DNA of 64,000 nt. It comes from Rhodospirillales bacterium URHD0017 (GTDB lineage: Bacteria > Pseudomonadota > Alphaproteobacteria > Reyranellales > Reyranellaceae). The position numbers were made by a program, and so were the translations under genes. Under the pieces are notes generated by a model. That model was not told the DNA's origin, searched no databases, and worked only from the letters and a program-made list of their open reading frames with translations. Positions 18,308 to 26,565 of this stretch are shown here, piece by piece (positions within the stretch are counted from its first letter, which is position 1; each line of letters opens with the position of its first letter). The stretch covers positions 450,842 to 514,841 of the forward strand of contig FODP01000005.1 in NCBI GenBank assembly GCA_900110395.1. Reading direction: 5' to 3'.

Positions 18308-19533
18308 TGACCGCAGCCGTGCGCCACTACCTGATCGTGATGGCGTCGTACTGGGGCTTCACCCTGGTCGACGGCGCGTTGCGCATGGTCGTGCTGCTGC
18401 ATTTCTTCAAGCTCGGCTATTCGCCCTTCACGCTCGCCTTCCTGTTCCTGCTCTACGAGTTCGCCGGCATTGTCGCCAACCTGGCCGGCGGCTGGCTCGC
18501 CGTGCGCTTCGGCATTCCGCGCATGCTGATGGCAGGCCAAGCGCTGCAGATCGCCGGCCTCGTCATGCTGTCGGCGCTCGATCCCGGCTGGAGCGCCGCC
18601 GGCTCGGTCGCCTGGGTGGTGGCCGCCCAGGGCATCGCGGGCCTCGCCAAGGACTTCACCAAGACCGCGTCGAAATCGGCCATCAAGGCCACGGCGGCCG
18701 AGGGAGCGGGCCAGCTCTTCCATTGGGTGGCATGGTTCACCGGCTCCAAGAACGCCATGAAGGGCGTGGGCTTCTTCGTCGGCGGTCTGCTGCTCGATCT
18801 TGTCGGCTTCAATCCGGCGCTGTGGCTGATGGCCATCATGATCGCCGCCATCCTGGTGGCCGGCCTGCTGCTGCCGCGCCCGCTCGGCAAGGCCAAGGCC
18901 TCGAAGTCCATGCGCGAGCTGTTCGCCAAGTCGCGCGGCGTCAACCTGCTGGCAGCGGCGCGCATCTTCCTGTTCGGTGCGCGCGACGTCTGGTTCGTCG
19001 TCGCCCTGCCGGTCTTCCTCTATGCCGCTGGCTGGCGCTTCGTCGAGGTCGGCGGCTTCCTCGCAGCCTGGACCATCGCCTATGGCGGCATCCAGGCCAT
19101 TGCCCCGCGCCTGGTCGCGCGCAGCGCCGATGGGCTGAGCCGCGAAGTGCCCAACGCGCGTCTGTGGGCCGGCCTGCTGGTCGCCGTGCCGCTGGCGGTG
19201 GCCGTGCTGCTGCAGCGGCCCGGCCTGTGGCATCCCGACTTCGTCGTTGCGGTGGGACTGGCAATGTTCGCCCTGCCGTTCGCGGTGAACTCCTCGCTCC
19301 ACTCCTATCTCATCCTGGCCTATGCCGGCTCGGAGAAGGCGGCCGAGGATGTCGGCTTCTACTACGCCGCCAACGCCACGGGACGGCTGCTGGGCATCCT
19401 GCTGTGCGGCGCGCTCTATCAGGTGGGCGGCATGACCGCCTGCCTGCTGGGGTCGGCAGGCATGCTGCTTGCCTGCTGGGCGATCACGTTTCTGCTGCCC
19501 ACGCGCGCGGCCGGTGCGGCATCGACCGCTTGA
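18307..19533 (+). CDS. arsJ: Organoarsenical efflux MFS transporter ArsJ
   Basis: Major facilitator of about 408 residues with the ArsJ N-terminus YLIVMASYWGFTLVDGALRMVVLLHFFKLGYSP and the conserved loop KDFTKTASKSAIK, then GSKNAMKGVGFFVGG. ArsJ exports 1-arseno-3-phosphoglycerate, so with the upstream GAPDH it forms an arsenate-resistance route needing no reduction. The ATG at 18307 overlaps the GAPDH stop by one base; a GTG three bases earlier is an alternative. Twelve membrane helices are expected. Confidence 0.93.
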   Translation: MTAAVRHYLIVMASYWGFTLVDGALRMVVLLHFFKLGYSPFTLAFLFLLYEFAGIVANLAGGWLAVRFGIPRMLMAGQALQIAGLVMLSALDPGWSAAGSVAWVVAAQGIAGLAKDFTKTASKSAIKATAAEGAGQLFHWVAWFTGSKNAMKGVGFFVGGLLLDLVGFNPALWLMAIMIAAILVAGLLLPRPLGKAKASKSMRELFAKSRGVNLLAAARIFLFGARDVWFVVALPVFLYAAGWRFVEVGGFLAAWTIAYGGIQAIAPRLVARSADGLSREVPNARLWAGLLVAVPLAVAVLLQRPGLWHPDFVVAVGLAMFALPFAVNSSLHSYLILAYAGSEKAAEDVGFYYAANATGRLLGILLCGALYQVGGMTACLLGSAGMLLACWAITFLLPTRAAGAASTA

Positions 19534-19564
19534 CCAAACCCCTGCAATTCGATTATTCGCGAAT
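19530..19564 (+). promoter_or_regulatory. Possible promoter/ArsR operator upstream of acr3
   Basis: TTGACC (19530-19535) overlaps the arsJ stop. Seventeen bases later lies TTATTC, and the perfect palindrome ATTCGCGAAT occupies 19555-19564, 24 bp before the acr3 ATG. The arrangement suggests an ArsR-controlled internal promoter; the -10 match is weak. Confidence 0.4.
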
Positions 19565-19587
19565 GATGGAAATATCGCTGCCGGCTG

Positions 19588-20664
19588 ATGTCGCTCTTTG
19601 AACGCTACCTCACCCTCTGGGTCGCCCTCTGCATCGTCGCCGGCATTGCGCTGGGACACCTCTTCCCCGGGTTGTTCCACGCCATCGGCGCAGCCGAGCT
19701 GGCGCACGTCAACATTCCCGTCGCCGTCCTGATCTGGCTGATGATCATCCCGATGCTGGTGAAGGTCGACTTCGCCGCCATCGGCAAGGTGCGTGAGCAC
19801 TGGCGCGGCATCGGCGTCACCCTGTTCATCAACTGGGCAGTCAAGCCGTTCTCCATGGCCCTGCTGGGCTGGCTGTTCATTGGCTATCTCTTCCGGCCGT
19901 GGCTGCCGGCCGACCAGATCGACAGCTACATCGCCGGCCTGATCCTGCTGGCGGCCGCGCCCTGCACCGCCATGGTGTTCGTGTGGAGCAACCTTTCCGA
20001 CGGCGAGCCCGACTTCACGCTGACCCAAGTGGCGTTGAACGACACCATCATGGTCTTCGCCTTCGCGCCGATCGTCGGCCTGCTGCTGGGGCTCTCCGCC
20101 ATCCGCGTGCCGTGGCAGACGCTACTGCTGTCGGTCGGGCTCTACATCGTAGTGCCCGTGCTCCTGGCCCAGATCATCCGCCGCCGCGTGCGGGCACGCT
20201 CAGGTATGCAGGGCCTCAGCGCGCTGCTCGGCCGCCTGCAGCCGGTGTCCCTGGTCGCCCTGTTGACCACACTCGTCCTGCTGTTCGGCTTTCAGGGCGA
20301 ACAGATCATTTCCCAGCCGCTGATCATCGCCCTGCTGGCCGTGCCCATCCTGATCCAAGTCTACTTTAACTCGGGGCTGGCCTATCTCCTGAACCGCGCC
20401 ACCGGCGAGGCGCATTGCGTGGCCGCACCCTCGGCGCTGATCGGCGCCAGCAACTTCTTCGAGCTCGCTGTAGCCGCCGCCATCAGTCTGTTCGGCTTCT
20501 CGTCCGGCGCCGCCCTGGCGACGGTGGTCGGCGTACTGATCGAAGTCCCGGTCATGCTGTCGGTGGTGACGATCGTCAACGCCAGCAAGGGTTGGTACGA
20601 GGACGGCGCCGCCGTGGAGCGCCGCGACCGGGCCACCACGCCCAATGCCGCGGGCAGACGATAA
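19588..20664 (+). CDS. acr3: Arsenite efflux permease Acr3
   Basis: Ten-helix arsenite exporter of the BART/Acr3 superfamily, 358 residues. Landmarks are FERYLTLWVALCIVAGIALG at the N-terminus, the loop NWAVKPFSMALLGWLFI and the essential cysteine in LAAAPCTAMVFVWSNL (Cys126), plus GASNFFELAVAAAISLFG near the end. It extrudes As(III) made by the ArsC domain upstream. It lies 54 bp after arsJ, with a putative operator in between, and is followed by an ArsR gene with its own promoter. Confidence 0.95.
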   Translation: MSLFERYLTLWVALCIVAGIALGHLFPGLFHAIGAAELAHVNIPVAVLIWLMIIPMLVKVDFAAIGKVREHWRGIGVTLFINWAVKPFSMALLGWLFIGYLFRPWLPADQIDSYIAGLILLAAAPCTAMVFVWSNLSDGEPDFTLTQVALNDTIMVFAFAPIVGLLLGLSAIRVPWQTLLLSVGLYIVVPVLLAQIIRRRVRARSGMQGLSALLGRLQPVSLVALLTTLVLLFGFQGEQIISQPLIIALLAVPILIQVYFNSGLAYLLNRATGEAHCVAAPSALIGASNFFELAVAAAISLFGFSSGAALATVVGVLIEVPVMLSVVTIVNASKGWYEDGAAVERRDRATTPNAAGRR

Positions 20665-20669
20665 TTCGA

Positions 20670-20715
20670 TATTTCTGGAAATACGGTTGACAGACCCGAT
20701 AGCCGTCTCTAGATT
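20670..20715 (+). promoter_or_regulatory. Promoter and dyad of the downstream arsR, leaderless transcript likely
   Basis: TATTTC-TG-GAAATA (20670-20683) is a perfect inverted repeat and a good ArsR-type operator candidate. TTGACA (20687-20692) and TAGATT (20710-20715) are separated by 17 bp. Counting from the -10 box, +1 falls at 20722, which is itself an ATG, implying a leaderless mRNA. Confidence 0.65.
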
Positions 20716-20721
20716 GGTATG

Positions 20722-21054
20722 ATGAAGCTCGATGACGCCGCTGCCCGCCTGGAAGCCCTCGGCAACCCGACGCGCCTGAAGATCTACCGCATCCTGGTGC
20801 GGGCAGGCGAAGAGGGCATGCCGGTCGGCCGTCTGCAGGAGCGGCTCGACATCGCCGCCTCGACCCTATCGCACCATCTCAAGGCGCTGGTCGGCGTCGG
20901 CCTTGTCACCCAGACCCGCGAGGGCACCACCCTCGCCTGCCATACCAACTTCGAAATGATGCGCGGCCTGATCAACTACCTGAACGAGGAATGCTGCGTC
21001 GAGGGCACGTGCCCGCCGGTGCGCCAGCCCAAGCCGGCAAAGGTCGCCGCCTGA
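20722..21054 (+). CDS. arsR: ArsR-family arsenite-responsive repressor
   Basis: Winged-helix ArsR/SmtB repressor of 110 residues. The DNA-binding core is LEALGNPTRLKIYRILV and IAASTLSHHLKALVGVGLV. The metal site is C-terminal: ECCVEGTC supplies three cysteines, as in ArsR proteins that bind As(III) near the C-terminus. Two consecutive ATG codons are possible (20719 and 20722); the promoter position favours the second. It should autoregulate through the TATTTC dyad. The flavoprotein gene follows after about 50 bp. Confidence 0.92.
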   Translation: MKLDDAAARLEALGNPTRLKIYRILVRAGEEGMPVGRLQERLDIAASTLSHHLKALVGVGLVTQTREGTTLACHTNFEMMRGLINYLNEECCVEGTCPPVRQPKPAKVAA

Positions 21055-21105
21055 AAAATTTTTTGCCCTGCTATTTCGATGATTCTAGGAGAACAGGAGA
21101 ACACC

Positions 21106-22515
21106 ATGCCCGACGCCCTCAGCCCCAAGCCCAAGACCGTCGCCATCCTGGGCGCGGGTCCCGTCGGCCTTGCCGCCGCTGCCCACGTGCTCGAACGCGG
21201 CATGCAGCCGGTGGTGCTCGAAGCCGGCCCGCAGATCGGCCATGCCGTACGCCAATGGAGCCACGTGCCGCTGTTCTCGCCGTGGGAATACGCCATCGAC
21301 AGGGCCTCGGAACGCCTGCTGGTGGCCGCCGGCTGGAACTCGCCGCCGCCCCATCAGTACCCGACCGGCGGAGAGCTGCTGGCCCAGTATCTCGAGCCGC
21401 TGGCCACGCGCACGCCGCTCAAGGACCACATCCGCACCTCGAGCATGGTGACCAGCGTCGGCCGCGCCGGCTTCGACAAGATGAAGAGCAACGGCCGCGC
21501 CTTCGAGCCTTTCACCATCCGCTACCAGAACGGCAAAGGGCCCGAGCAGCTCAAGGCCGATGCGGTGATCGACGCCACCGGCACCTGGTTCTCGCCGAAT
21601 CCGGCCGGCGCCGACGGCCTGCCGGCGATCGGCGAGCGCGAGCAGCAGGAGCGCATCGCCTACGGCATGCCCGACGTGCTGGGCCGCGAGCGCGCGCGCT
21701 ATGCCGGCCGCACCGTCGCCGTTTTAGGCGCCGGCCATTCGGCAATCGGCACGCTGATCGAGCTCGTGCGCCTCAAGGACGAGGCCCCGGGAACCGAGGT
21801 CATCTGGCTGCTGCGCGGGACCGCGCCCGAGAAGGCCTTCGGTGGCGGCGCCAACGACAAGCTCGCCGCGCGCGGCGCGCTGGGCGCCGCCTTCGCCAAG
21901 CTGGTGATGGACGGCAAGATCTGCGTCGAGACCGGCTTCCGCGTCTCCCATATCGGCCGCGAGGGCGACAAGCTGCGCGTCGGCTCGGGATCGGGGTCTT
22001 GCGGCCGCTTCGTCGCCGTCGACGAGCTGGTCGTAGCGACGGGCTTCCGGCCCGACTTCGACTTCCTGCGCGAGGTCCGGCTGTCGCTCGACCCGGCGGT
22101 CGAATGCCCGCCGATCCTGGCCCCGCTGATCGATCCCAACATCCACAGCTGCGGCACCGTGCGCCCGCACGGCGCGCGCGAGCTCGCCCAGCCCGAGCCC
22201 GGCTTCTACTTCGCCGGCATGAAGAGCTACGGCCGTGCGCCGACCTTCCTGATGCTGACCGGCTACGAGCAGGTCCGCTCGATCGTGGCCGACATCGCGG
22301 GCGACCGAGAAGCCGCCGAAAGGGTCGAGCTGGTGCTGCCCGAGACCGGCGTCTGCTCGGGGCCCGGACCGGAGGCCAATCTCGCCGACGTGGGCAAGGC
22401 CGATGCCGCCGGCTGCTGCGGCGGCCCGGCACCGACCACGCCGGATGCCGTGAGCGGCTGCTGCGTGGCCGACGTCAAGGCCAAGCAGGACGGCAAGAAG
22501 GGCTGCGGCTGCTGA
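21106..22515 (+). CDS. Flavin-dependent monooxygenase-like protein of arsenic operons, with Cys-rich tail
   Basis: A 469-residue two-dinucleotide-domain flavoprotein. The FAD motif is VAILGAGPVGLAAAAH near residues 11-26; the second nucleotide motif is VAVLGAGHSAIG, with VVATGFRPDFDFL later. These are the hallmarks of FMO/thioredoxin-reductase-like oxidoreductases found in ars clusters (ArsO-like). The unusual part is the C-terminus: AAGCCGG, SGCCV and a final KKGCGC give six cysteines in the last 45 residues, two as vicinal pairs, suited to binding As(III). Substrate is unknown. The start is the ATG of MPDALSPK, after an AGGAGAACAGGAG leader. Confidence 0.83.
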   Translation: MPDALSPKPKTVAILGAGPVGLAAAAHVLERGMQPVVLEAGPQIGHAVRQWSHVPLFSPWEYAIDRASERLLVAAGWNSPPPHQYPTGGELLAQYLEPLATRTPLKDHIRTSSMVTSVGRAGFDKMKSNGRAFEPFTIRYQNGKGPEQLKADAVIDATGTWFSPNPAGADGLPAIGEREQQERIAYGMPDVLGRERARYAGRTVAVLGAGHSAIGTLIELVRLKDEAPGTEVIWLLRGTAPEKAFGGGANDKLAARGALGAAFAKLVMDGKICVETGFRVSHIGREGDKLRVGSGSGSCGRFVAVDELVVATGFRPDFDFLREVRLSLDPAVECPPILAPLIDPNIHSCGTVRPHGARELAQPEPGFYFAGMKSYGRAPTFLMLTGYEQVRSIVADIAGDREAAERVELVLPETGVCSGPGPEANLADVGKADAAGCCGGPAPTTPDAVSGCCVADVKAKQDGKKGCGC

Positions 22516-22538
22516 CGGCAGCCCGCGTGCGGCTGCCG
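22516..22538. terminator. Hairpin at the end of the ars flavoprotein gene
   Basis: CGGCAGCC (22516-22523) and GGCTGCCG (22531-22538) form a perfect 8-bp stem with a CGCGTGC loop immediately after the TGA. It lies between two converging genes and could serve both. No T-tract follows. Confidence 0.55.
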
Positions 22539-22541
22539 CGG

Positions 22542-23063
22542 CTACTTCGGCGGCCGCAGCAGACGATGACGCAGCAAGGCATGGACGACGAGCGGCAAGG
22601 CGACTGCCGCCGGCCCGAGCCAGTACGCGATGGTCGGCAAGTACCGCCACAGCGGCAGGTTCTTGCCGTTGTCGACATAGAAGGCGGTCAGCAGCAGGAC
22701 GTACGACGCCACCATGCCGAGGAGATGCACCTGCAATCGCAGGCGCGTGACCGGCCGGTGGCGAAGCATCTGTCGAGCCACCGTTGCGGCACCGAACGAA
22801 AGCACGCCGAGCACAAACAGATGGTCGTTCTCGGCCCACCGGGCGACGGAGAGTGCGGACGCCGTCAGGAAGACACCACCCAGGAACCAATAGTAGATGG
22901 TGCCAAACCGCGAATGGCGGCCTCGGCCCTTGCGGCTCAGCATCGCGACGATGCCCGTCACGACGCACACGATTCCCATCGCCACGTGGATGGCGACGAC
23001 ACCCAGGAACCACGACGAGGTCGAGGGTATCGGGATGCCCGCGATGACCGTCACTTCATCCAC
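22542..23063 (-). CDS. Multi-pass membrane protein of unknown function (DUF2306-like)
   Basis: A 173-residue protein with about five hydrophobic helices, for example FLGVVAIHVAMGIVCVVTGIVAML and FLGGVFLTASALSVARW. Conserved-looking loops are RKGRGRHSRFGTIYYW and RHRPVTRLRLQVHLLGM; histidines inside helices recall heme- or quinone-binding DUF2306-type proteins, but the family call is tentative. It converges with the flavoprotein gene and is divergent from the second arsR, so ArsR control through the shared 83-bp gap is possible. Confidence 0.65.
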   Translation of the reverse strand: MDEVTVIAGIPIPSTSSWFLGVVAIHVAMGIVCVVTGIVAMLSRKGRGRHSRFGTIYYWFLGGVFLTASALSVARWAENDHLFVLGVLSFGAATVARQMLRHRPVTRLRLQVHLLGMVASYVLLLTAFYVDNGKNLPLWRYLPTIAYWLGPAAVALPLVVHALLRHRLLRPPK

Positions 23064-23097
23064 CCGGCGTCGAGCTCCGGTGATGATGACACCATAG

Positions 23098-23113
23098 AAC
23101 TAGTTTTATAGTT
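23098..23113. promoter_or_regulatory. Candidate ArsR operator in a divergent gap
   Basis: AACTA (23098-23102) and TAGTT (23109-23113) form an inverted repeat in an AT-rich patch between the membrane-protein gene and the second arsR. The arms are short, so this is a suggestion only. Confidence 0.35.
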
Positions 23114-23146
23114 GCATAATGACCCCCCTGTCACTAGCCTTCCGCA

Positions 23147-23473
23147 ATGAATCGCGCGCTGGCGGCCCGTTGCCTGAGCGAGCTCGGGAACCTCACCCGG
23201 CTCGATATCTATCGTTTGCTGGTGCAGGCCGGGCTCGACGGCCTCAACATCCGCGAGATCCAGACGCGGCTCGGCATTCCTGCCTCCACCCTGGCGTTCC
23301 ATCTTCGCGGGCTGGTCAACGCCGAACTGGTCGTGCAGCAGAAGGTCGGACGAGAAATCGTCTGCCGCGCCCATCATCGCCAGCTGAGCGCCGTGATCGA
23401 ATTCCTGCGCGACAAATGCTGCGCCGGCCTCGAAGACGATCCGACCGCAGCGCCGGCGCGGCGGGCCGGATGA
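23147..23473 (+). CDS. ArsR-family transcriptional regulator
   Basis: Winged-helix repressor of 108 residues: SELGNLTRLDIYRLLVQAG and IPASTLAFHLRGLVNAELV form the DNA-binding core. Its possible metal ligands are a vicinal pair, Cys91-Cys92 in LRDKCCAG, and Cys73 in EIVCRAHH. This ECC/KCC placement parallels that of the upstream ArsR, so it is probably also thiophilic-metalloid responsive. The stop overlaps the following MFS start (ATGA), so it is the first gene of a three-gene unit with two transporters. Confidence 0.9.
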   Translation: MNRALAARCLSELGNLTRLDIYRLLVQAGLDGLNIREIQTRLGIPASTLAFHLRGLVNAELVVQQKVGREIVCRAHHRQLSAVIEFLRDKCCAGLEDDPTAAPARRAG

Positions 23474-24687
23474 TATTGGCCATCCGCGGGCTGCACCCCG
23501 GCTGGCTGGTGCTCATCGCGTCGTTCGCCGGCGTTTTCGCCACGACGCCCGGCCAGACGGTCGGCGTCTCCTCGTTCATCGATCCCATCGCCGCCGATCT
23601 CGGCTTGGCGCGCGAGCACGTACTCGTGCTCTACAGCATCGGCACCTTCCTCGGCATCCTCACCGCACCGTCGATCGGGCGGCTGGTCGATCGCTTCGGG
23701 CCGCGCCGCCTCATCGTTCCGGTCGTGATGGCGTTGGCCGGCGCCTGTGCCTTCATGAGCCTCGCCTGGGGCGCCTTGGCGCTGGGGGTGGGTTTCGTGC
23801 TGCTGCGCGCCAGCGCCATCGCCGGCCTGAGCCTGGTCAGCTCGCAGATGGTCAATCTCTGGTTCGACCGCTTCCGCGGCCGCGTCACGGCGTTCGCCTT
23901 GATGGGGCTGGCGATGGGCGGATTGATTGTGCCGCCCTTCGCCGAGGCGGTGATGCAGGCCGAAAACTGGCGCTTGGCCTATCTCGCGCTGGGCGCTGGC
24001 GTGCTCGCGATCATGCTGCCCGTCGGCCTCGCGCTTTATCGCGACGCACCGGAGAGCCGTGCCGACCGCGACTTCGGCCGGACGGGCCGCAGCGTCTCCG
24101 TCGATGTCGGCCACGGCCTGACGCTCCGCCAAGCGGCCCGCACGACGGTGTTCTGGTATCTCGTCGCCCTCACCTTCCTGGTGAACGCGGTCAATACCGC
24201 CCTGCTCCTCGACCATGCCCGAGCGCTGACCTCGGTTGGGCTCAGCCGATCGGACGCGATCGCGCTGTTGGGTGCGGTGACCACGACGCAGGCGGCGGCG
24301 ACGCTGCTGGCCGGCGTGCTGGTCGATCGCCATGGCTCGCGGTCGACCGGGCTGCTGGGGCTGGCCCTTCTGGCCGCCTCGGTAATCCTGGTCATGACGG
24401 CGCCGACCCTGGGCGGCGGCCTGCTCTACGCCGCGGCGCTCGGCGCCATGATCGGCATCCTGCAGGTCGCGCATTCGGCGGGCCTCGCCGAGCAGTTCGG
24501 CCTGGCCCATCTGGGATCGATCCGCGGCACCACGTTCGTCATCGGCGTGTCCGGCGCCGCCATCGGCCCGCTGCCGCTCCTGATCTCACCCATCTCCGCG
24601 TACTGGATCTTCCTCGGGCTGACCGCGGTTGGCGCCATCCTGGGCCTCGTCAGCCTGCGCCACCGCGCCGAACGGCTGGCCGCATGA
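23470..24687 (+). CDS. MFS transporter
   Basis: Twelve-helix major facilitator of 405 residues. The N-terminal sequence GWLVLIASFAGVFATTPGQTVGVSSFIDPIA and the loop GRLVDRFGPRRLIVP are typical of the monocarboxylate/OFA-like MFS branch. It is translationally coupled to the arsR before it and the MFS gene after it (4-bp overlaps at both ends). Arsenic-linked MFS proteins of this branch occur in ars islands, but the substrate cannot be read from sequence. There is no similarity to ArsJ beyond the fold. Confidence 0.85.
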   Translation: MILAIRGLHPGWLVLIASFAGVFATTPGQTVGVSSFIDPIAADLGLAREHVLVLYSIGTFLGILTAPSIGRLVDRFGPRRLIVPVVMALAGACAFMSLAWGALALGVGFVLLRASAIAGLSLVSSQMVNLWFDRFRGRVTAFALMGLAMGGLIVPPFAEAVMQAENWRLAYLALGAGVLAIMLPVGLALYRDAPESRADRDFGRTGRSVSVDVGHGLTLRQAARTTVFWYLVALTFLVNAVNTALLLDHARALTSVGLSRSDAIALLGAVTTTQAAATLLAGVLVDRHGSRSTGLLGLALLAASVILVMTAPTLGGGLLYAAALGAMIGILQVAHSAGLAEQFGLAHLGSIRGTTFVIGVSGAAIGPLPLLISPISAYWIFLGLTAVGAILGLVSLRHRAERLAA

Positions 24688-25925
24688 CAGCAGTGGCGGA
24701 TCGGTCGTCCGGCGCCCGCCTGGTGGCCATCGTCTGCACCGCCCAGGTGTTCGTGCAGATCGGCGCCTTCTACTGGCCGGCGCTGCTGCCGCAGATGATG
24801 CGGCATTGGTCGCTCAGCAACAGCGAGGCCGGCTGGATCACCTCCTCGTTCTATGCCGCCTACATGCTCTCGGTGCCGGTGCTGGTGACGCTGACCGACC
24901 GCATCGACGCCAAGCGAGTCTACCTGTTCGGCGTCGGCTGCACGCTGCTCGCGCACCTCGCCTTCGGCCTGCTGGCCGACGGCTTCTGGTCGGCGATGGC
25001 GTTGCGCGGCCTGGCCGGCATCGGCTGGGCCGGCACCTACATGACCGGCCTGAAGCTTCTGGCCGACCAGGTCGACGCCAAGATGATGTCGCGCGCCGTC
25101 ACCGGCCACGCCGCCAGCATCGGCATCTCGGGCGCCGCCTCCTACATGCTGGGCGATTTTCTGGCCGCCGAGTTCGGCTGGCGATGGGCCTTCGCCAGCG
25201 CCGGCCTCACCGCGGCGATCGCCTGGATCACCGTGGCGCTCGCCGTACCCGGCCGGCCGTCGCCGCCAGCGAAAGCTGCCGGCCAGCCGGCGCTGTTCGA
25301 CTTCCGTCCGGTGCTGCGCAACCGGTCGGCCTTCGCCTATTCGCTGGCCTACTGCGTGCACACGCTGGAAATGAATGCCTTGCGCGGCTGGGGCGTCGCC
25401 TTCCTCGCCTGGGTCGCGGTCCACAGCGGCATGACCAGCGAGTTGCTGTCGCCCACCGTCGTCATCACCGTGCTCGGCCTTTTAGGCACGCTCACCAGCG
25501 TCCTGGGCAACGAGGCCTCGATCCGCTTCGGCCGACGCCGATTGATCGTGGGCGCCATGGTGCTGTCGATCGCAGTCGGCTTGCTGCTGGGCTTCGTCGG
25601 CTCCCAGGGCTACTGGCTCGCCGTCATCCTGATCGTGGTCTACGGCATGATCGTCTGGCTCGACTCGTCCTCGCTCACCGCCGGCGCCGCAGGTGCGGCC
25701 GATCCGGCGCGTCGAGGCGCCACGCTCGCCGTGCATTCGATGCTGGGTTACGCGGGCGGCTTCGTCGGACCGCTGGCCATCGGCTGGACGCTCGACGCCG
25801 CGGGCGGCATGTCACCGCTGGCCTGGGGCTTGGCCTTCGGTGTGGTCGCCATTCTCATGGCACTGGCCATGGTGGCGTTCATCGCCATCCGGCCGCGCGA
25901 GCTCGAGGGCGATCGCGGCGGCTGA
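24684..25925 (+). CDS. MFS transporter
   Basis: Major facilitator of 413 residues starting at the ATG of an ATGA overlap. N-terminal features are VFVQIGAFYWPALLPQMMRHWSLSNSEAGWITSSFYAAYM and the loop TDRIDAKRVYLFG. It is a different MFS subfamily from the preceding gene, with the CynX/NimT-like pattern of nitroimidazole/cyanate transporters. Tandem coupling of two unlike permeases to one ArsR suggests that both handle arsenicals, for instance methylated or aromatic forms; this is inference. It ends the arsenic island. Confidence 0.84.
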   Translation: MTAVADRSSGARLVAIVCTAQVFVQIGAFYWPALLPQMMRHWSLSNSEAGWITSSFYAAYMLSVPVLVTLTDRIDAKRVYLFGVGCTLLAHLAFGLLADGFWSAMALRGLAGIGWAGTYMTGLKLLADQVDAKMMSRAVTGHAASIGISGAASYMLGDFLAAEFGWRWAFASAGLTAAIAWITVALAVPGRPSPPAKAAGQPALFDFRPVLRNRSAFAYSLAYCVHTLEMNALRGWGVAFLAWVAVHSGMTSELLSPTVVITVLGLLGTLTSVLGNEASIRFGRRRLIVGAMVLSIAVGLLLGFVGSQGYWLAVILIVVYGMIVWLDSSSLTAGAAGAADPARRGATLAVHSMLGYAGGFVGPLAIGWTLDAAGGMSPLAWGLAFGVVAILMALAMVAFIAIRPRELEGDRGG

Positions 25926-26054
25926 ACGCGACGGGCGCCTGACGATCGCGTGTGTTCAATCTCTGTCCGGCCAACAACGCCCGGAAGCGGCGCATAGTGA
26001 GCGCGAAGTCGCCCCGCCGCTGATCTGGCAAACGGGCCAGGTTGGACGGTGACG

Positions 26055-26546
26055 TCAGCCGACGTCGCGCGTCGGCCGTCCGAGGTTGGCGGCCAGCGCC
26101 CAAGCCATGGCAAAAAATGCCAGCACCTGGAACGCCGCACGGATGCTTCCCCAATGGCGGAACCCCTCAAACGCCTGCCGCAAGGCGGTCGGGTCCTCAA
26201 GCTGTGCGACACCGAGCATGATCGGCGCCGCCTTCACCGTGCAGAGCAGGCCGGCCGCTGCCAGCAGGGCGGCGCCGTAAAGCGCGAACCTCCCGGTCGC
26301 GGCGCGGTCGAGATGGAAGCTGACGATCGCCGCGAGGATCAGCAGAAACCCGCCAATAGCTTCGACGGGGTAGAGAACAAGGCCATTGCCGAGATCGGCC
26401 TGCCGACTGAACGCCGCCCAGGCCACCGCACCGACCTGCTGCCAAGCCGGCATGGCGACGACCTCACGGTCCAGATCGGCGCCCGCCAGCAGGCCGCTCG
26501 CAGCGGCCGCCGCGATCAGGAGAGAGCGACTCCTGGACGAAATCAT
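26055..26546 (-). CDS. Four-helix membrane protein, DUF1772-like
   Basis: A 163-residue protein with about four hydrophobic helices, the first acting as a signal anchor (SLLIAAAAASGLLAGADL). Other segments are PVEAIGGFLLILAAIVSF and LYGAALLAAAGLLCTV, and the end FEGFRHWGSIRAAFQVLAFFAMAWAL resembles the terminal W-X3-R pattern of DUF1772 proteins. It is the last gene of the padR-chrA-cytochrome unit, 19 bp after the cytochrome stop. Function is unknown. Confidence 0.6.
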   Translation of the reverse strand: MISSRSRSLLIAAAAASGLLAGADLDREVVAMPAWQQVGAVAWAAFSRQADLGNGLVLYPVEAIGGFLLILAAIVSFHLDRAATGRFALYGAALLAAAGLLCTVKAAPIMLGVAQLEDPTALRQAFEGFRHWGSIRAAFQVLAFFAMAWALAANLGRPTRDVG

Positions 26547-26565
26547 GACGCCTCGGGATTGCGGG

